Assembly: GCA_024349245.1 (NCBI GenBank)
Contig: JALDNG010000020.1
Span: 5,541,501-5,605,500 of the forward strand
From: Neodontobutis hainanensis
Taxonomy: Eukaryota; Chordata; Actinopteri; Gobiiformes; Odontobutidae
Length of the DNA stretch: 64,000 nt
Reading direction: 5' to 3'
Shown here: piece after piece, positions 51,481 to 62,964 of the stretch
Position numbering within the stretch: position 1 is the first letter of the stretch
Layout: the number at the start of each line of letters is the position of its first letter
Notes under the pieces: generated by a model
The model's database searches: none
Told to the model about the DNA's origin: nothing
What the model saw: only the letters and a program-made list of their open reading frames with translations
Position numbers and translations under genes: made by a program

Positions 51481-51600
51481 AGCCGTTCGCTTTAACGCTG
51501 ACGTCAATACGTAACGATGCTGCTCTCTGATTGGCTACAAGATCTTCGTAAGCCTTACACAGTTACCCGCCTCAAACCCCGTCGCCACGGAAACGAACGT
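51481..51600 (-). promoter_or_regulatory. usp2: Distal usp2 promoter with CRE, CCAAT and X-box
   Basis: Contains a perfect cAMP-response element TGACGTCA at 51499-51506, an inverted CCAAT box at 51530-51534, and GTCGCCACGGAAAC at 51581-51594, which resembles an RFX X-box. Order and spacing suit a minus-strand TATA-less promoter starting near 51450. It could be bidirectional. Confidence 0.55.
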
Positions 51601-53022
51601 AAACATCAGAGTAATCGTTCATTGAAAAAATGCTGCATTAGGAAGAAGTGGGAAAGAGCAACTTAAATTTGGGGGGTGATTGGTGGTGATTGATTTTTAA
51701 TGAAAAACAAGCTCAAAATTGTGACATACAGTCGCTTAGTTTCCACTCTAATTTTCCTTTAGAGATAGCCTACTAAAACTTAATTTTAACTTTGTGTTGG
51801 TTCTCAGTATGTTTTAAACACTCATGACACAATGAGCAGTGCTTAATTTGTGGGGGAACACGGGGGAATATATTCAACCACCTCCTAAAATGGGACTAGG
51901 ACCTATTTGACTGGATTTTTTCAGAAGTTTCATTAAGTAAATGTTAATGTGGCCTGTTTTAAAACATTTATAACTCTGATTTATAACTCAGCTTGTAGAA
52001 ATTGCCCATTAGTTTGTTAAAATGGCATCACTTAGAAACAGAAACCTATAATGCAGTCTTCATAACATGTTACTTTACCTTCCTTTCCTTCTCAATGCTG
52101 GGGGAATACATCCCCTAAATGTGTTTTATGTTCCCTCTACTCCAGCTTTATAAATTAAGCACTAACTGTGAGTCATAACATCAAACTTCAGTATAATCAT
52201 CTCCAGCATGAAACACATACAACCGTCTGACATGTCTATTAATAGAGCTGCTATAAACCATAGAGTGGCACACTGAAGAGAAATGACTGTTTATTAACAC
52301 TGCATTTTGTTATTACACATGTTCAGACAAAAGCATAAAGAATAATACTCAATGACATATACATAATGTATTATCTCATACGCTTAACCAAAAGATGAAT
52401 TTACATTTAATTTAATGTGACATTAATAGACAGTCTAATACTCGAGTGGACTGATTAGCTTAAGCACTGGTGTGAGTGAAACTGAGCAGGGCTAAAACCT
52501 CCTGGCATCCTGTGTTTTAGTTCAACCAAAGTCTTACACAATAATAAAAGACAATCTAGCCTTTAATATTTATAGAGAGAAGTGATAACTCAAACAGTGA
52601 ATGTTACAGAGACATCTAGTAGCTAATATTTGTCTCACGGGTTGCTATTTAAACAAGATGTGCTGCGAGCCTAATATAGATGTGTGATATTGTTTGAGAA
52701 CTGAACCAAAGAAAGGAGATGTATGGCTGTTGTACATATTTATAATATATTAATATGTTTCTCTTTACCAGGCCAAACCTCTGCAAACAAGAAGTTTGTT
52801 TTGGCCTTTACCAGGCCAAGAGGAATAACCTCTATACTAACAAAAGTATTTTTGGAAATGCCCTAAAATAATATTAGAAAGTTTTAATGATCTTGGTATT
52901 AAGTCTGAGATTATTATGTTATAACTGAGATATTAATAGAAAACTTAATTTACTTGCTATATAACTTTGCACCACTAGATGGAGTCATGAGCCCTAGTCG
53001 CCATCTGTCCAACCCAAACTGA
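51601..53022. other. Intergenic, distal usp2 flank
   Basis: AT-rich, no recognised gene. The word TTTACCAGGCCAA occurs twice near 52766 and 52808, a short local duplication. Confidence 0.5.
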
Positions 53023-53256
53023 AACAATCTTTTCACTTGGAACTATTACCCTTACACTATAACAGAATATACTACATTTCTACCCAAGTTCTCCATCCAC
53101 ATAGAGACAAAATATGAAGATAACAAAGGCTGCAATGACGATATCTTTGACACAGAGCTGAAGGACCAAGAGAGGGAGGATTGTTTTGTTGATATTGCCT
53201 ATGATGAGATCCCAGAACGCTACTACAAAGAGTCTGAAGATTTGGCGATACTTTAA
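53023..53256 (+). other. Orphan coding-like open frame, possible last exon
   Basis: A 77-codon + strand frame without an early ATG that looks like real protein. It reads TWNYYPYTITEYTTFLPKFS, then IHIETKYED, a strongly acidic part, and CFVDIAYDEIPERYYKESED before ending LAIL and TAA. A possible acceptor (CTATAACAG) at about 53062 would make it a terminal exon. The tail has several tyrosines and an acidic stretch before the final Leu, like a cytoplasmic sorting tail; that is inference. No family is recognised and no other exons were found, so it could also be a pseudogene fragment. A 21-bp repeat array starts just before its stop. Confidence 0.35.
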
Positions 53257-53335
53257 GTTTCAGTTGGATTTGAACATGTTTAAGATGGATTTGAACAAGT
53301 TTCAGTTGGATTTAAACAAATTTGAACAGGTTTTT
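53248..53335 (+). repeat. 21-bp minisatellite, about 3.5-4 units
   Basis: Degenerate units of the form GTTTCAGTTGGATTTGAACAT, with variants such as AGATGGATTTGAACAA. As 21 is a multiple of three, one frame reads a seven-residue repeat (FQLDLN-K). It begins around the stop of the orphan open frame. Confidence 0.7.
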
Positions 53336-56300
53336 TTGGTCCACCACCTCCAGCCAAACTCCAAAACTAAGATGATTTAAAAAAAGAAAATCGTGCAACA
53401 GAACGAGTGTCATCTTTCCTCAAAGTCTTTTAAATAAGAATCAGACAGAAAATAATGAAATCTGTGTCGTTTTTCTCTTTCACTTGGTAAAAGTTCCTTT
53501 TCCACAGCATCAATTAATATCTCTTCATTGATGTGAAATAACAGGTATTATCTGATAAAAAAGTCAGAATTGTGTGTTTCAGCGAAAAGAAAGTTCTGCA
53601 AGATCCAAAGACACGTTTTCTGTCCCATCTTCGTCTGAATGGTCATTTAAAGACAGGTAACACTACCTGTTTAGATGCTATAAATGTAGACTAACTAAAC
53701 TAACTTTTTTTTAAAAACTTTTAATATAATTTATTAACAGTTAGATAAATTGTTTTGGGCAAGAAATAACTCTCCCAAAGCCTCAATCCAGCAGAATGAA
53801 AAACCCAGAAAACACCACTTCTCTTTTGAATCAAACTAAAGATGATTAAGGCTGAGTGCTGCAGCAGCTCTAGTGAAACAAAGTGAGAGTAAAATTAATG
53901 TTTCCTTGCATATCACCAAGTCTTAGGTTCATATACAGTGATATTTTGAGGATATGTTTTCTTGGCTTGACTTATAGGAAAATAGAGGGCCTTGAGGTTT
54001 TCAATCAGTAAATATAAACACAACAACACAAACAGCAAGCACTTTTAAAACATGCAAAAAATGTTTATAAAAACGCTTTAAATATGTTCCTTAAATTTCA
54101 TTGAGTGTATTTATCCTCTAATGCAGTTGTCATAACACAGTTGTTGCCACAAACATACAAAACTATAACTAAAATAATTAAATAACTAAACAAACATGCA
54201 TAGATTCACTCAGTCGGCCAACATTACCATACAATACATTTCACCAAAGACTTGCACATACACTAATACTCATCCAGACCTGATGTTAGTGCCAGCTGGA
54301 CTGCGCGGCTGGTTATCGCTGGTTCATGCTACGCTACGCTAACACTGATTCAATACAACTGTGATAAGATGCAGATAGTCTCTCTCCTGATAGTCATTCA
54401 AGTAACCTGCAGTGTACTAAACATCCATTTAAACTCTCTGGTGTTGATATATTAAACTGTTTATATATACTATATTGTTCAAGTATTGCAGTAGTGATAC
54501 ATTAGATGTGATGGTTATATTGTTATACTTTAATCTAAAAGACTATGGTGGTGGCCCAGCATGGTCTAACATAAACCTATACACAGTCTCATTTTCTATA
54601 CACAAATAAATCATAATGTTATATTTCAGTCTTTAAAATAAAATAGGTCCATCTCACACTCCCACAAGTGAGTGCAGAAATATGTACTTGCTGCTTTCAA
54701 GCACAGAAATTACACAAACATCTATGAACCATACACAGATTTCAGAGTCATGTTGATGGAGATGCTTTTTGTCGCACTGTTCAAACTAAGGGACAACTAA
54801 TGAACAATGGTTTCTGTTACTATTGCGTCTAGAGGGTTGGTGTTAGGGTCTCACAATGGCAACAATAATTCATTCAATTAAATCCTACTTTTAAGTTTGC
54901 TTTCTGGTCAGCCAACATTTGCACTAAAATAAGCTTGGATTTTTATATTGCGCTCAATTTACCAACATTTTAATTTGGTGTCTTCATTTAACATATAAAC
55001 TGCTCACTGCCTGAAAATGAAAATGAGCTGCATTTGGGACAAATTTCAAAGCATCTCTCTCTTTCTGAACTGCTGTAAATGCTTTCAATATGGTTTTAAC
55101 TGCAAAAGGCAAAATTAACAGATTTTGGTTTGTAGTCTGAGCTAAGCCCAAAACAGACCATGGATTTCCAAGCAGCACTGTGAATATTTAATTTTGTGGC
55201 CTGACCTATCAGATGTTTCCATAGTGGTAAGACAGTTAGGAACCCAGTTCTCTGTTAAGTCCTGTGCTAAAGGAAAAATCAATAGAGCTTCAAGCATCAA
55301 TTTTCCCGACATTTCTTGTATAATAAATTCATTAAAGGTGGTTGTATTTTCCACATTTTCATTGTAATAAACAAGAAATGATCGTTCTTTGGCGAAGGTT
55401 TAACATTTTCTGTGAAGGATGGGCATAAATGCACACAAAAAAAAGGCATTGTAAGTGTCTCAGTGAAAAATTGACAAATTTACAGAATTATATCGATACA
55501 TTTAAGAACGTAAAGTCAAATAAATTACGAAGATAATTAGGACATGGTGTAAGTCCTCTCGTCTAAAGTAATAAAATCATTGTGTTTTGAGCCAAATTGT
55601 GTGGAATAAACAGGCAATGGAACATCATTAGGGAACAAAGTAGAAAACAATGAACAGAAACCTGCACTTAAGTATACATTACAGAGAGATTGTCTTTCAG
55701 GCTCCCTGCGGAGTGTGCTGTTTGTCTGGACGTTTGTGTCCCTGCTTTCTTCCCAGAGAGCCTTGTGGCAGGTGGCAGAGCGCACAAGCAGAAGTGAAGC
55801 CTGTAGGGGAAGCACACTGGGCAGCTGTTGAATCCATACTTGTACTTCTCTGCATATGTGTTTAGTGCAATAGGTAAGGGTACATTAACTTTTGGTCAGG
55901 TTGAAAGCTTAATGACTATATACAATGAGCTCTGTTGGCAGCTTTTGATGGAAATCCCTGCTTGTTAATGTTTTCAAATATGTATATAATGTAATAAGAA
56001 ACATCATTAAAACAATTGTAGAGTTTAACAGGGATTTAGGCCTGTTTTTTTTCCTTTGCTGTATTTCCCAATATTCCTTGGGTTAAACTGCAGACGATAA
56101 CACAACACTCTATTCAACACTATCTGTCTGTGCAGGGGTGATGTTACTTGGCATGTACTAAGCAGAGATTGAGCGTCACTAAAGCATTGATAAGCCACTA
56201 TCTGAGTGTTGCGCTGTTTTCCAGTGTATCCTACTCCACATGATGCCCTCACATCAAGCTTTATTAAGCAAAGCCAGAGCACCCTCCAGACGCACTGCTT

Positions 56301-56438
56301 TTCCAGGCAGGGTCTGTGTGATGTCCATGTCAGTTCAATCATATCTTCTTTCAAAAATAGGCCACAATTATAATGATGTTTTTTTTCCCAATGAACGTGT
56401 AAATTATCCAATAGACAGTCAAGATAAAAGCCAACAGT
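53336..56438. other. Intergenic and tbcel 3' UTR
   Basis: AT-rich. Its right part should be the tbcel 3' UTR. A 128-codon minus-strand frame at 56025-56411 lies right after the tbcel stop, has no domain, and is taken as chance. No mobile element was recognised. Confidence 0.5.
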
Positions 56439-59400
56439 TCACTTGGTTTTGGGAACCACAAGTATCTCATCTCCATCTTGAATGCTGTAGGAGTGGAGGC
56501 CCCTTGTGTTGTACTTCATTTCCTCAGGACCGAAGGCACTGCCTTTGTCAATGTAGTAAATCCTCATGTTGTTTGTGGAGAGTTGCACCACTGTGGTCAG
56601 CTGTTTCTTCAGCTCTGCTACTGTCTGGTCCAAACGAATGTTGAGCTGACATAAAACAAGAGTTATAGTTTTTGAGATACTTAAAGAAAGAGAAATATAC
56701 CCTTTGCAATTTAAAGTCCATCCTTTAACATTATCTTGTTAAATGTCTGCCCAGTGTAAGATATTCTTGACACCAGCCCCCTGTTCAGGGTATTAGTATC
56801 AGTATTTTAAAAAATCATTCAAAGCCTAAAACAGTGTGCCTTTATCGACAGATTAATTTACCTCAAGCCATTTGCTTCACAGTTTAAATCATGAGGCCTG
56901 TGACACAGCAATGCTTTATCAGCTTTAAATATGATTACTTGAACATCTAAGCATAAGTGAAATGAGTCTGTAAACAGTGCCATTAAAAAGGTTGATGTTA
57001 TTTTCACAGCGCATTATGAAGTCACAATGTCTCAGATTTATCAGTCAAACCATTCGATTTAACATTGATGATGAATGATTACTAAAGATTCATAATGACA
57101 ACAGAAAACAAATCTTAAACTGTATTTTTAGACCAGAGGTTCACTAACTGCTAAACACACCTGCTCCACTTTTTCCTCACAGTGCACCTCCACCTGAGCA
57201 TGGCAGCGAGGTCGAAGGTCAATCTCAGCTAGTGGCTCCAGCTTCCCGTACTTGGTGACCAGACAATGGTATCTACAGGGACAAGGCAGGTTGTGTTGAC
57301 ACAAAGCTAAACAGTAAACCAGAGTGTGGACACTGGACACGTACCTGCAGGGAAGCTCCTTTTCAGGGCAGTCCACATGGTAACGAATAAAAAACCTCTC
57401 TGCGTCTTCTCTCTCACTGTCAGTTATGACACTGCCGTTCAACATTGATATTGAGGGCAACCTGAAGATGACAATTATTTAATCATCTGCCATAATTAAC
57501 CTGGTCTTCTGCACATCCTGAAATACTACATGTCTTAAATAATTAGTTCATTGACTGATAATTGCAAATAAAACACTGATGTGCAATTATGCAACTCCTT
57601 CTACTTCTGTCCACTATAAAAGATTATGTGTGATGGGACTCACTGTGCAATGATCAGGCTGCGTCGTTCTGCGTTGGTGTAGTTCTGCAACAAGGGAATG
57701 CCCTGCAGCCGCACTTCCTCCAGCTTTGGGAAGAAGTTGAGTTTTTCTATGTCCTCCCATCGATTAAGACCTGAAAACATGCATTAGTTACTAACTAAGC
57801 TGTCCACACTGTAACGTTACATTACATACCTGAATAAAACATTAATGTAGCCTTATGAATTTATTAACAATTAATTATTGAACAATCCTTCTACATATGC
57901 TGCATTTGTGTAAAGAAAGCAGCAGAAAAATTATTACTGAAGAGTAGACTATTTTATCAAATTTAGATGTGGACTGATTGGTTGAGAGTTAATTATTGTT
58001 GCCTTTAAACTAGGTAAGTGACAACAACTCAAATCTATCTCACTTTTAATCTATTTATAAAGAGCTGCATTGAAGGTTAAAAATAATAACTTGCTCAGCG
58101 ATGCTAATTATATCTTTAAAGGCATTTACACATATAGCAGAAACATGTAATGAAGTCAGTTTCAGTGAGTGTCTTCGACCCTTTGCTAAAAATATTATTA
58201 TCACGGAACCTCTGAATAAAAAGGCTTATAACTTATAAGATGGATGTGGATGTATGTAAAGGCCAGCTTTGGATACACTAACAAAATTTGCACAGCTAAC
58301 ATTCATTTTGTGATATTTGAACATTTCTTTTTTTGTAAAACTAATAAAGGATGTCATTGCCAACATGGAAAAAGAGCTTGGCACATTTAAAACTGATGCA
58401 CAGCTGGTCAATAAAATAGTCAATAGTCATTTAGGTTGGGTCTATCAAACTAATGTCAAAACATAGAAATTATCTGAACAATGCTTAAATCTTTTTGGCC
58501 TAATAGTATTAAAGCAGCTACATTTTACAAAGCTTGCACTTTCTGACCTGAGTTGTGCAGGTTAATGCTGCGTAGGTTTGGAAAAAGCCTTTGGAGAATA
58601 TCCTTGTTGTCCTGGATTGAAGCTAAATTGTTGTTGGCCATGACCAGAGTATCCAGACTGGGGAACATAGACCCAATTTTGCGGACCTCACCCCAATCAT
58701 GGAGGCTGTTATCGTTGATATGAAGCAGGCGCAAAGAGGGGCATGCAACACTAGAGGCACTCACACTGTTGTACTCATTAAGGCACAGGAACAACTCCTC
58801 CAGCCTGCAGACAGCACAGAGACACAGATTATAGAAGTGCGGCAGTAGCTGAGTGGGTAGAGTGGTCGTCCTTCAACTGGAAGGTAGATGGTTCGATTCT
58901 CACTCTGCCCACAGTCCATACTGTCGTTGTGTCCTTGGGCAAGGCACTTAACCCACCTTGCCTCCAGTGGCTGTAACACTGGTAATTACTGTAGAACAAT
59001 GTAAGTCGCTTTGGATAAAAGCGTCTGCTAAATGAATAAATGTAAATGTAAATGTAGATAACTGGACAGTTATCATAACCTTCTACTGCTCATCCTTTTT
59101 TGGGGATGGAAGTTATGTGTTTCTCAGTAATACTGAGGAGGCTACAGCCGGACAATGAGTTAATGTCAGGGTTAACACTTACACAGACATACAGCCAACC
59201 ATTCACAGCCTCAATTATTATTATTGCCATTTTCAACAATATTGACTATAACAAGTGTTTCTAATGTTGTGCAGCTCTTTATCTAATTTCCTTCATTTAT
59301 ATTGCAACATTCATTTGTAAGACTAAAGTTTCAATGCTACCACAGATACTGTCCTTTAAACATATTAAAATCCAGGACTTAAATGTAAAACTTACTCAGG

Positions 59401-60367
59401 GAGCTCCCGAGTGAACAGCAGCACAGTGTCCCAGGACACTCGGGTGTTGTTGAGCACAAGCCGTCTGATGCTAGAAAAAGCCTCAGCGCACTGAGGGTTG
59501 AGAGGGGTTCCTGCTAAAGGGTTGGAGCTCAGGTTGAGGAAGTCCAAATTGGGAATTTTGGATACAATTTTACTAATCTGAAAGCAAAAGCAACCAAATG
59601 TAATTCTCAGCTTGTTAAATTATTCTTTGTTGGTCTAGAACCAGTGAAAGCACCTCGTGCCAGTCCTGTAGCCTGTTATGTGACAGGTCCAGCTCCATCA
59701 CATGAGCACAGAAAGCAGCGATCTCGGTTTGGTCCCCTGCTCTGCTGATGCCACAGCCATTCAACACCAGCACACTGGGCAGGTTAAGGCGGTCTGGAGG
59801 TGATAAGAAATATAGAAAACCCAAAGATTGATCAAAGATATACCACAAAATAAAATTCTAATTCTAAAAGTTTGCATAAGTTTTGGTGTGACAGATTTTA
59901 TGTACACTTTTCATTTCTTACTATTAGGAGTGCTTTTATTAAAGCAGCCTATAATGGATCACCGTCTGAGGTCTGTGGGGTTTCTCAGTCATCCAGGTCA
60001 TAAAGGACAGGATTAAAAAGAAGGCATATGGATATAGTTTTGAAGTAAAATACATTTTGTACCTCATCCAAGAGACTTTGTCAGTTCAGAAATATTTCAA
60101 AGATGGCTCATGAATTACAACATTGTTTATATAAAAAGCTCTAAATCAAAAACCTAAAATCGAAATGCCTGGCTAAGGCATCTGGCTTTGTCTAAAGTAA
60201 AAGTAGGAGACCATAGATGACTCACCTTTCATAAGTGAGCCTTGTGGAGTGGGCATCACTACCACCCCCATCCCAGGGCCTCTGCGATAAGGAAAGTTCT
60301 CTGGGCTGTACTTTTCCATGAGCACTTCCACAAATGTGCGACCATCTGCCTTGTTCAGCTGCTCCAT
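56439..60367 (-). CDS. tbcel: Tubulin-specific chaperone E-like (TBCEL)
   Basis: Predicted 427-residue protein (human TBCEL 424) that, in mammals, destabilises tubulin and is important for sperm individualisation-like steps. Exons: 60226-60367, 59654-59793, 59396-59577, 58548-58804, 57644-57770, 57345-57461, 57161-57272, 56439-56645; all splice sites and phases agree. The N-terminus has the family block KYSPENFPYRRGPGMG. Leucine-rich repeats follow (LPSVLVLNGCGI, ELDLSHNRLQDWHE, FLNLSSNPL, LDTLVMANNNL, LRSINLHNSG) with the LRR cap INDSEREDAERFFIRY-like region. The C-terminal ubiquitin-like domain runs from about residue 360 (LDQTVAELKKQL ... SIQDGDEILVV). There is no CAP-Gly domain, which separates it from TBCE. 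An acceptor at about 60391 shows that a 5' UTR exon lies upstream. Confidence 0.96.
58843..59058 (+). mobile_element. tRNA-derived SINE with LINE-type tail
   Basis: The head has an A-box-like GTAGCTGAGTGG and a B box GGTTCGATTCT. A body with GTCCTTGGGCAAGGCACTTA follows, then the tail CTTTGGATAAAAGCGTCTGC and a short ATGTAA repeat. It looks nearly full length and is inserted in a tbcel intron, opposite to the gene. The tail matches the end of the LINE at 46.4 kb. Confidence 0.85.
59979..60100 (-). repeat. Third copy of dispersed teleost repeat
   Basis: TTTCTCAGTCATCCAGGTCA near its start and CCAAGAGACTTTGTCAGTTC at its end are the reverse complement of the ends of the copy at 20090. It lies in a tbcel intron. 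Confidence 0.55.
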
Positions 60368-61483
60368 GGCTCTGTCCCTGAGGTCTGTGGCTAAAATGAA
60401 AACCCACTGGTTAATCTGAATATAAAACTAACAATAGTCCAACTCTTTCTAGTCATAACCAAGATTATATGATCCACTGTAAGCCTATTGAGTAAATGTT
60501 TACTGGCAAGTAAATTATTCACAGCACCAGGAAGTTGTCATGAAGTTTGCTTTAGAAGAATGCTGTCAGTTTTTGAATGCTTAATGTGGGAAACCACTAC
60601 TAAACAGATGTTATAAAGTATATGATACAACGTATTGATGGAAACAAGTGCCTTACCTAAAGAGACCTTTATTTTACCACAGTCACCACTGTTCCTTTTC
60701 AAATGGGCCTGTAAATGAAAAGCTTGTATGGTTTATTCAGCATTCACTGCCTCAAAACTGACAAAACTCAACACAAGTGCAGTCTCTTACTCCAGATTGG
60801 ACGGTGGTATCACTATTAAGATTTGCCCAGATAAAGTGCTAGTCCAAATGAAACTGCTCTGGACCGGATTAAACTGGACAGGATTCGGTTCTGCACATAA
60901 AACTGTGAGTAACAAAATGGCCAAAGATCACTTACTGCATCTCTGATACTGTCACTTTAAGAGCTGTATGTGATAGCAGAGCTATATAGAGTATAAGTTG
61001 AGTCAAATATCAAATATCCTTCTGTGGCTGTAATGAGTGACATCCAATGTTTCTATTTTCATGTCTGATAAACAACATCAGACAAAGAAAACATCAGCAG
61101 AGATTTTAACAGCTGACTTTGACAAGATGTATTTGCCTTTTTGTCAAAGCCGACCACCACTTACTTTTGTGAATATATTAAGGTAAACAATGACAAATTA
61201 ATTTTAGTATAGTAACAGCATATTCTAGAGGACATATAGTCATCTAGATGCTGTATGTCACATTTAAACTGACACCCAAAATTATGAACAAAATGTACAG
61301 TCTGACAAATGTGCAATAAGGCTTTATTGTATATAATATATATATAATATATTACTGAGGGCCCTCCCCAAATGTCAGCTTTATTGACGGTGAGGAGTCA
61401 CTGGGGGAAAAAATACACATTCACCTCTAATAAAAGCTAATGGAAAACATCCTGTTAAAAGCGAGGAACCAACTCATCATTGA

Positions 61484-61511
61484 GACCTTAAAAAAAAAAA
61501 AAAAAAAAAAA
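61484..61511. repeat. Poly(A) run
   Basis: About 27 consecutive A bases on the + strand in the tbcel 5' intron. It may be the tail of an old retroposed sequence, but no body is recognised next to it. Confidence 0.6.
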
Positions 61512-61769
61512 CAGGTTCAGAGCTCCAACATGGGAAATACTGGATACCGTAACAATAGTCTGTGTTTGAAAAGAGCAGCACAGTGGTCTCATCCAAGACC
61601 AATATCAGTGAATCTGACCCAGCACCATCTCAGCATCGCAGCGATACATATCCAACACATATCACTTATTAAAGCCACATAAATGTAATTTTCGTACAAA
61701 TAATAATGACAATAAGACCAAGGAACTCTCCCAAAACACACAGGATTTCCAGCCATTATCCTTACGTAC

Positions 61770-61870
61770 CGTTATTGACCACTTGATAGTCCTCTTGTTG
61801 ATAAAAACAAATCAGCTGTCATTTTTGGTCTCCCTCACATTCAGGAAGTGACGTCGCCCGATAGCGGAAA
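61770..61870 (-). promoter_or_regulatory. tbcel: tbcel promoter and 5' UTR exon
   Basis: A donor (GTACGTAAGG) below 61770 closes a likely 5' UTR exon that would splice to the acceptor near 60391. At 61844-61855, GGAAGTGACGTC is a composite ETS/CRE element of the kind found in TATA-less promoters. The transcription start is inferred to lie near or just below it. Confidence 0.5.
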
Positions 61871-62690
61871 TTGAAATCAAAATGAATTGTTTTATTTTTT
61901 TTTTTTATATAATAACTTAATATACAATTGTATTAATTGTTTGTTGGTTTTGATTATTTTTATAAAAGCATTTCATTTCAAATAAGAACTTATTTATAAA
62001 CTATTACTATATTAGCTTACATAAGCCACAACTGAAGTTTTCTGTTGCACTTCATTGTAGAGGTAGGTTACGGCTTTAACGGTCGATTCTTTTTCAAGAT
62101 AAGACTAAATATATCGGCATTTGTTAAAATATTGTAAAGAGTAGAAAATAAGGAAACAGTGCCACCTATTGCGTAAATTCTTCCACCGCAGCTTTGGACA
62201 CAAATTGCAATAAGTCTCGAAGCTTAATAATAATTGATTAATTTCTCTGGCAACAATAGGCTATGTTCTTTATATCAACAGCTTTAAAGTATGTGAATGA
62301 CACATTTTTAAAAAATGTAAACCCATATCAGTTTATTTTATTATTATTCCTTCCCATCCATGCTCATTTACAAGCCCCCATTTTACGTTTTGTTTGTTGA
62401 AACCACTTGCACGCCACTGATTGTTGCACTGCTGCTACTGTTTTTCTTTTTTCCTATCATATTGTGCCCATTTTATTCTACTTTTAACCTATATTTAGTG
62501 TAATTTGGGAGAAAGTCAAACAAATTCCATGTGTGTCTTGCACAAATAGTGAAGTTAACACAGAGAGCACTTCCTACAGTAATAAACAGATTTCAAAAGA
62601 CATAAAGGACAAGGCCGGTTTTAATCCAGACTCTTTATCAGTCCCTTATTCCACAAGTTTTAAACATGTTGCAATATGTGTCACAATTAA
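61871..62690. other. Intergenic, tbcel to A2M-like gene
   Basis: AT-rich, with no recognised gene or repeat. Confidence 0.55.
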
Positions 62691-62696
62691 ACCCAT

Positions 62697-62773
62697 TTTA
62701 TTTAAACAATAAAGCAAAATGCACTTTATGTTTTAGACTTGACACAGATGTTGGCGACGCTTCATTCAGAAAC
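62697..62773 (-). other. Possible last exon/3' UTR of A2M-like gene
   Basis: A pyrimidine-rich acceptor ending TCTCTCTAAG precedes GTTTCTGA. Joined in phase to the exon at 62965 it gives two more codons and a stop. A minus-strand AATAAA follows within about 80 bp. Confidence 0.5.
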
Positions 62774-62964
62774 CTTAGAGAGAAGAACAGAAAAGTTAGA
62801 GAGATATTGGCATCATTTTGTTTTTAGGTTTTTTGTAATAATTATTGTTTTTCAAAACCAAATGTAAACTTCCAGCAAAAAAAAAAATTATATTTTGATA
62901 CAACACAGGATATGTCTTTGTTATAAATGAAAAAAAATGTCCCTGTTGTATGTGTCAAACTAAC

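Noticed and set aside
56025..56411. 128-codon minus-strand frame
   Set aside because: It lies directly downstream of the tbcel stop in the probable 3' UTR and has no recognisable domain.
58846..58915. tRNA-like sequence with A and B boxes
   Set aside because: It is the head of a SINE with a LINE-type tail, and does not look like a functional tRNA gene.
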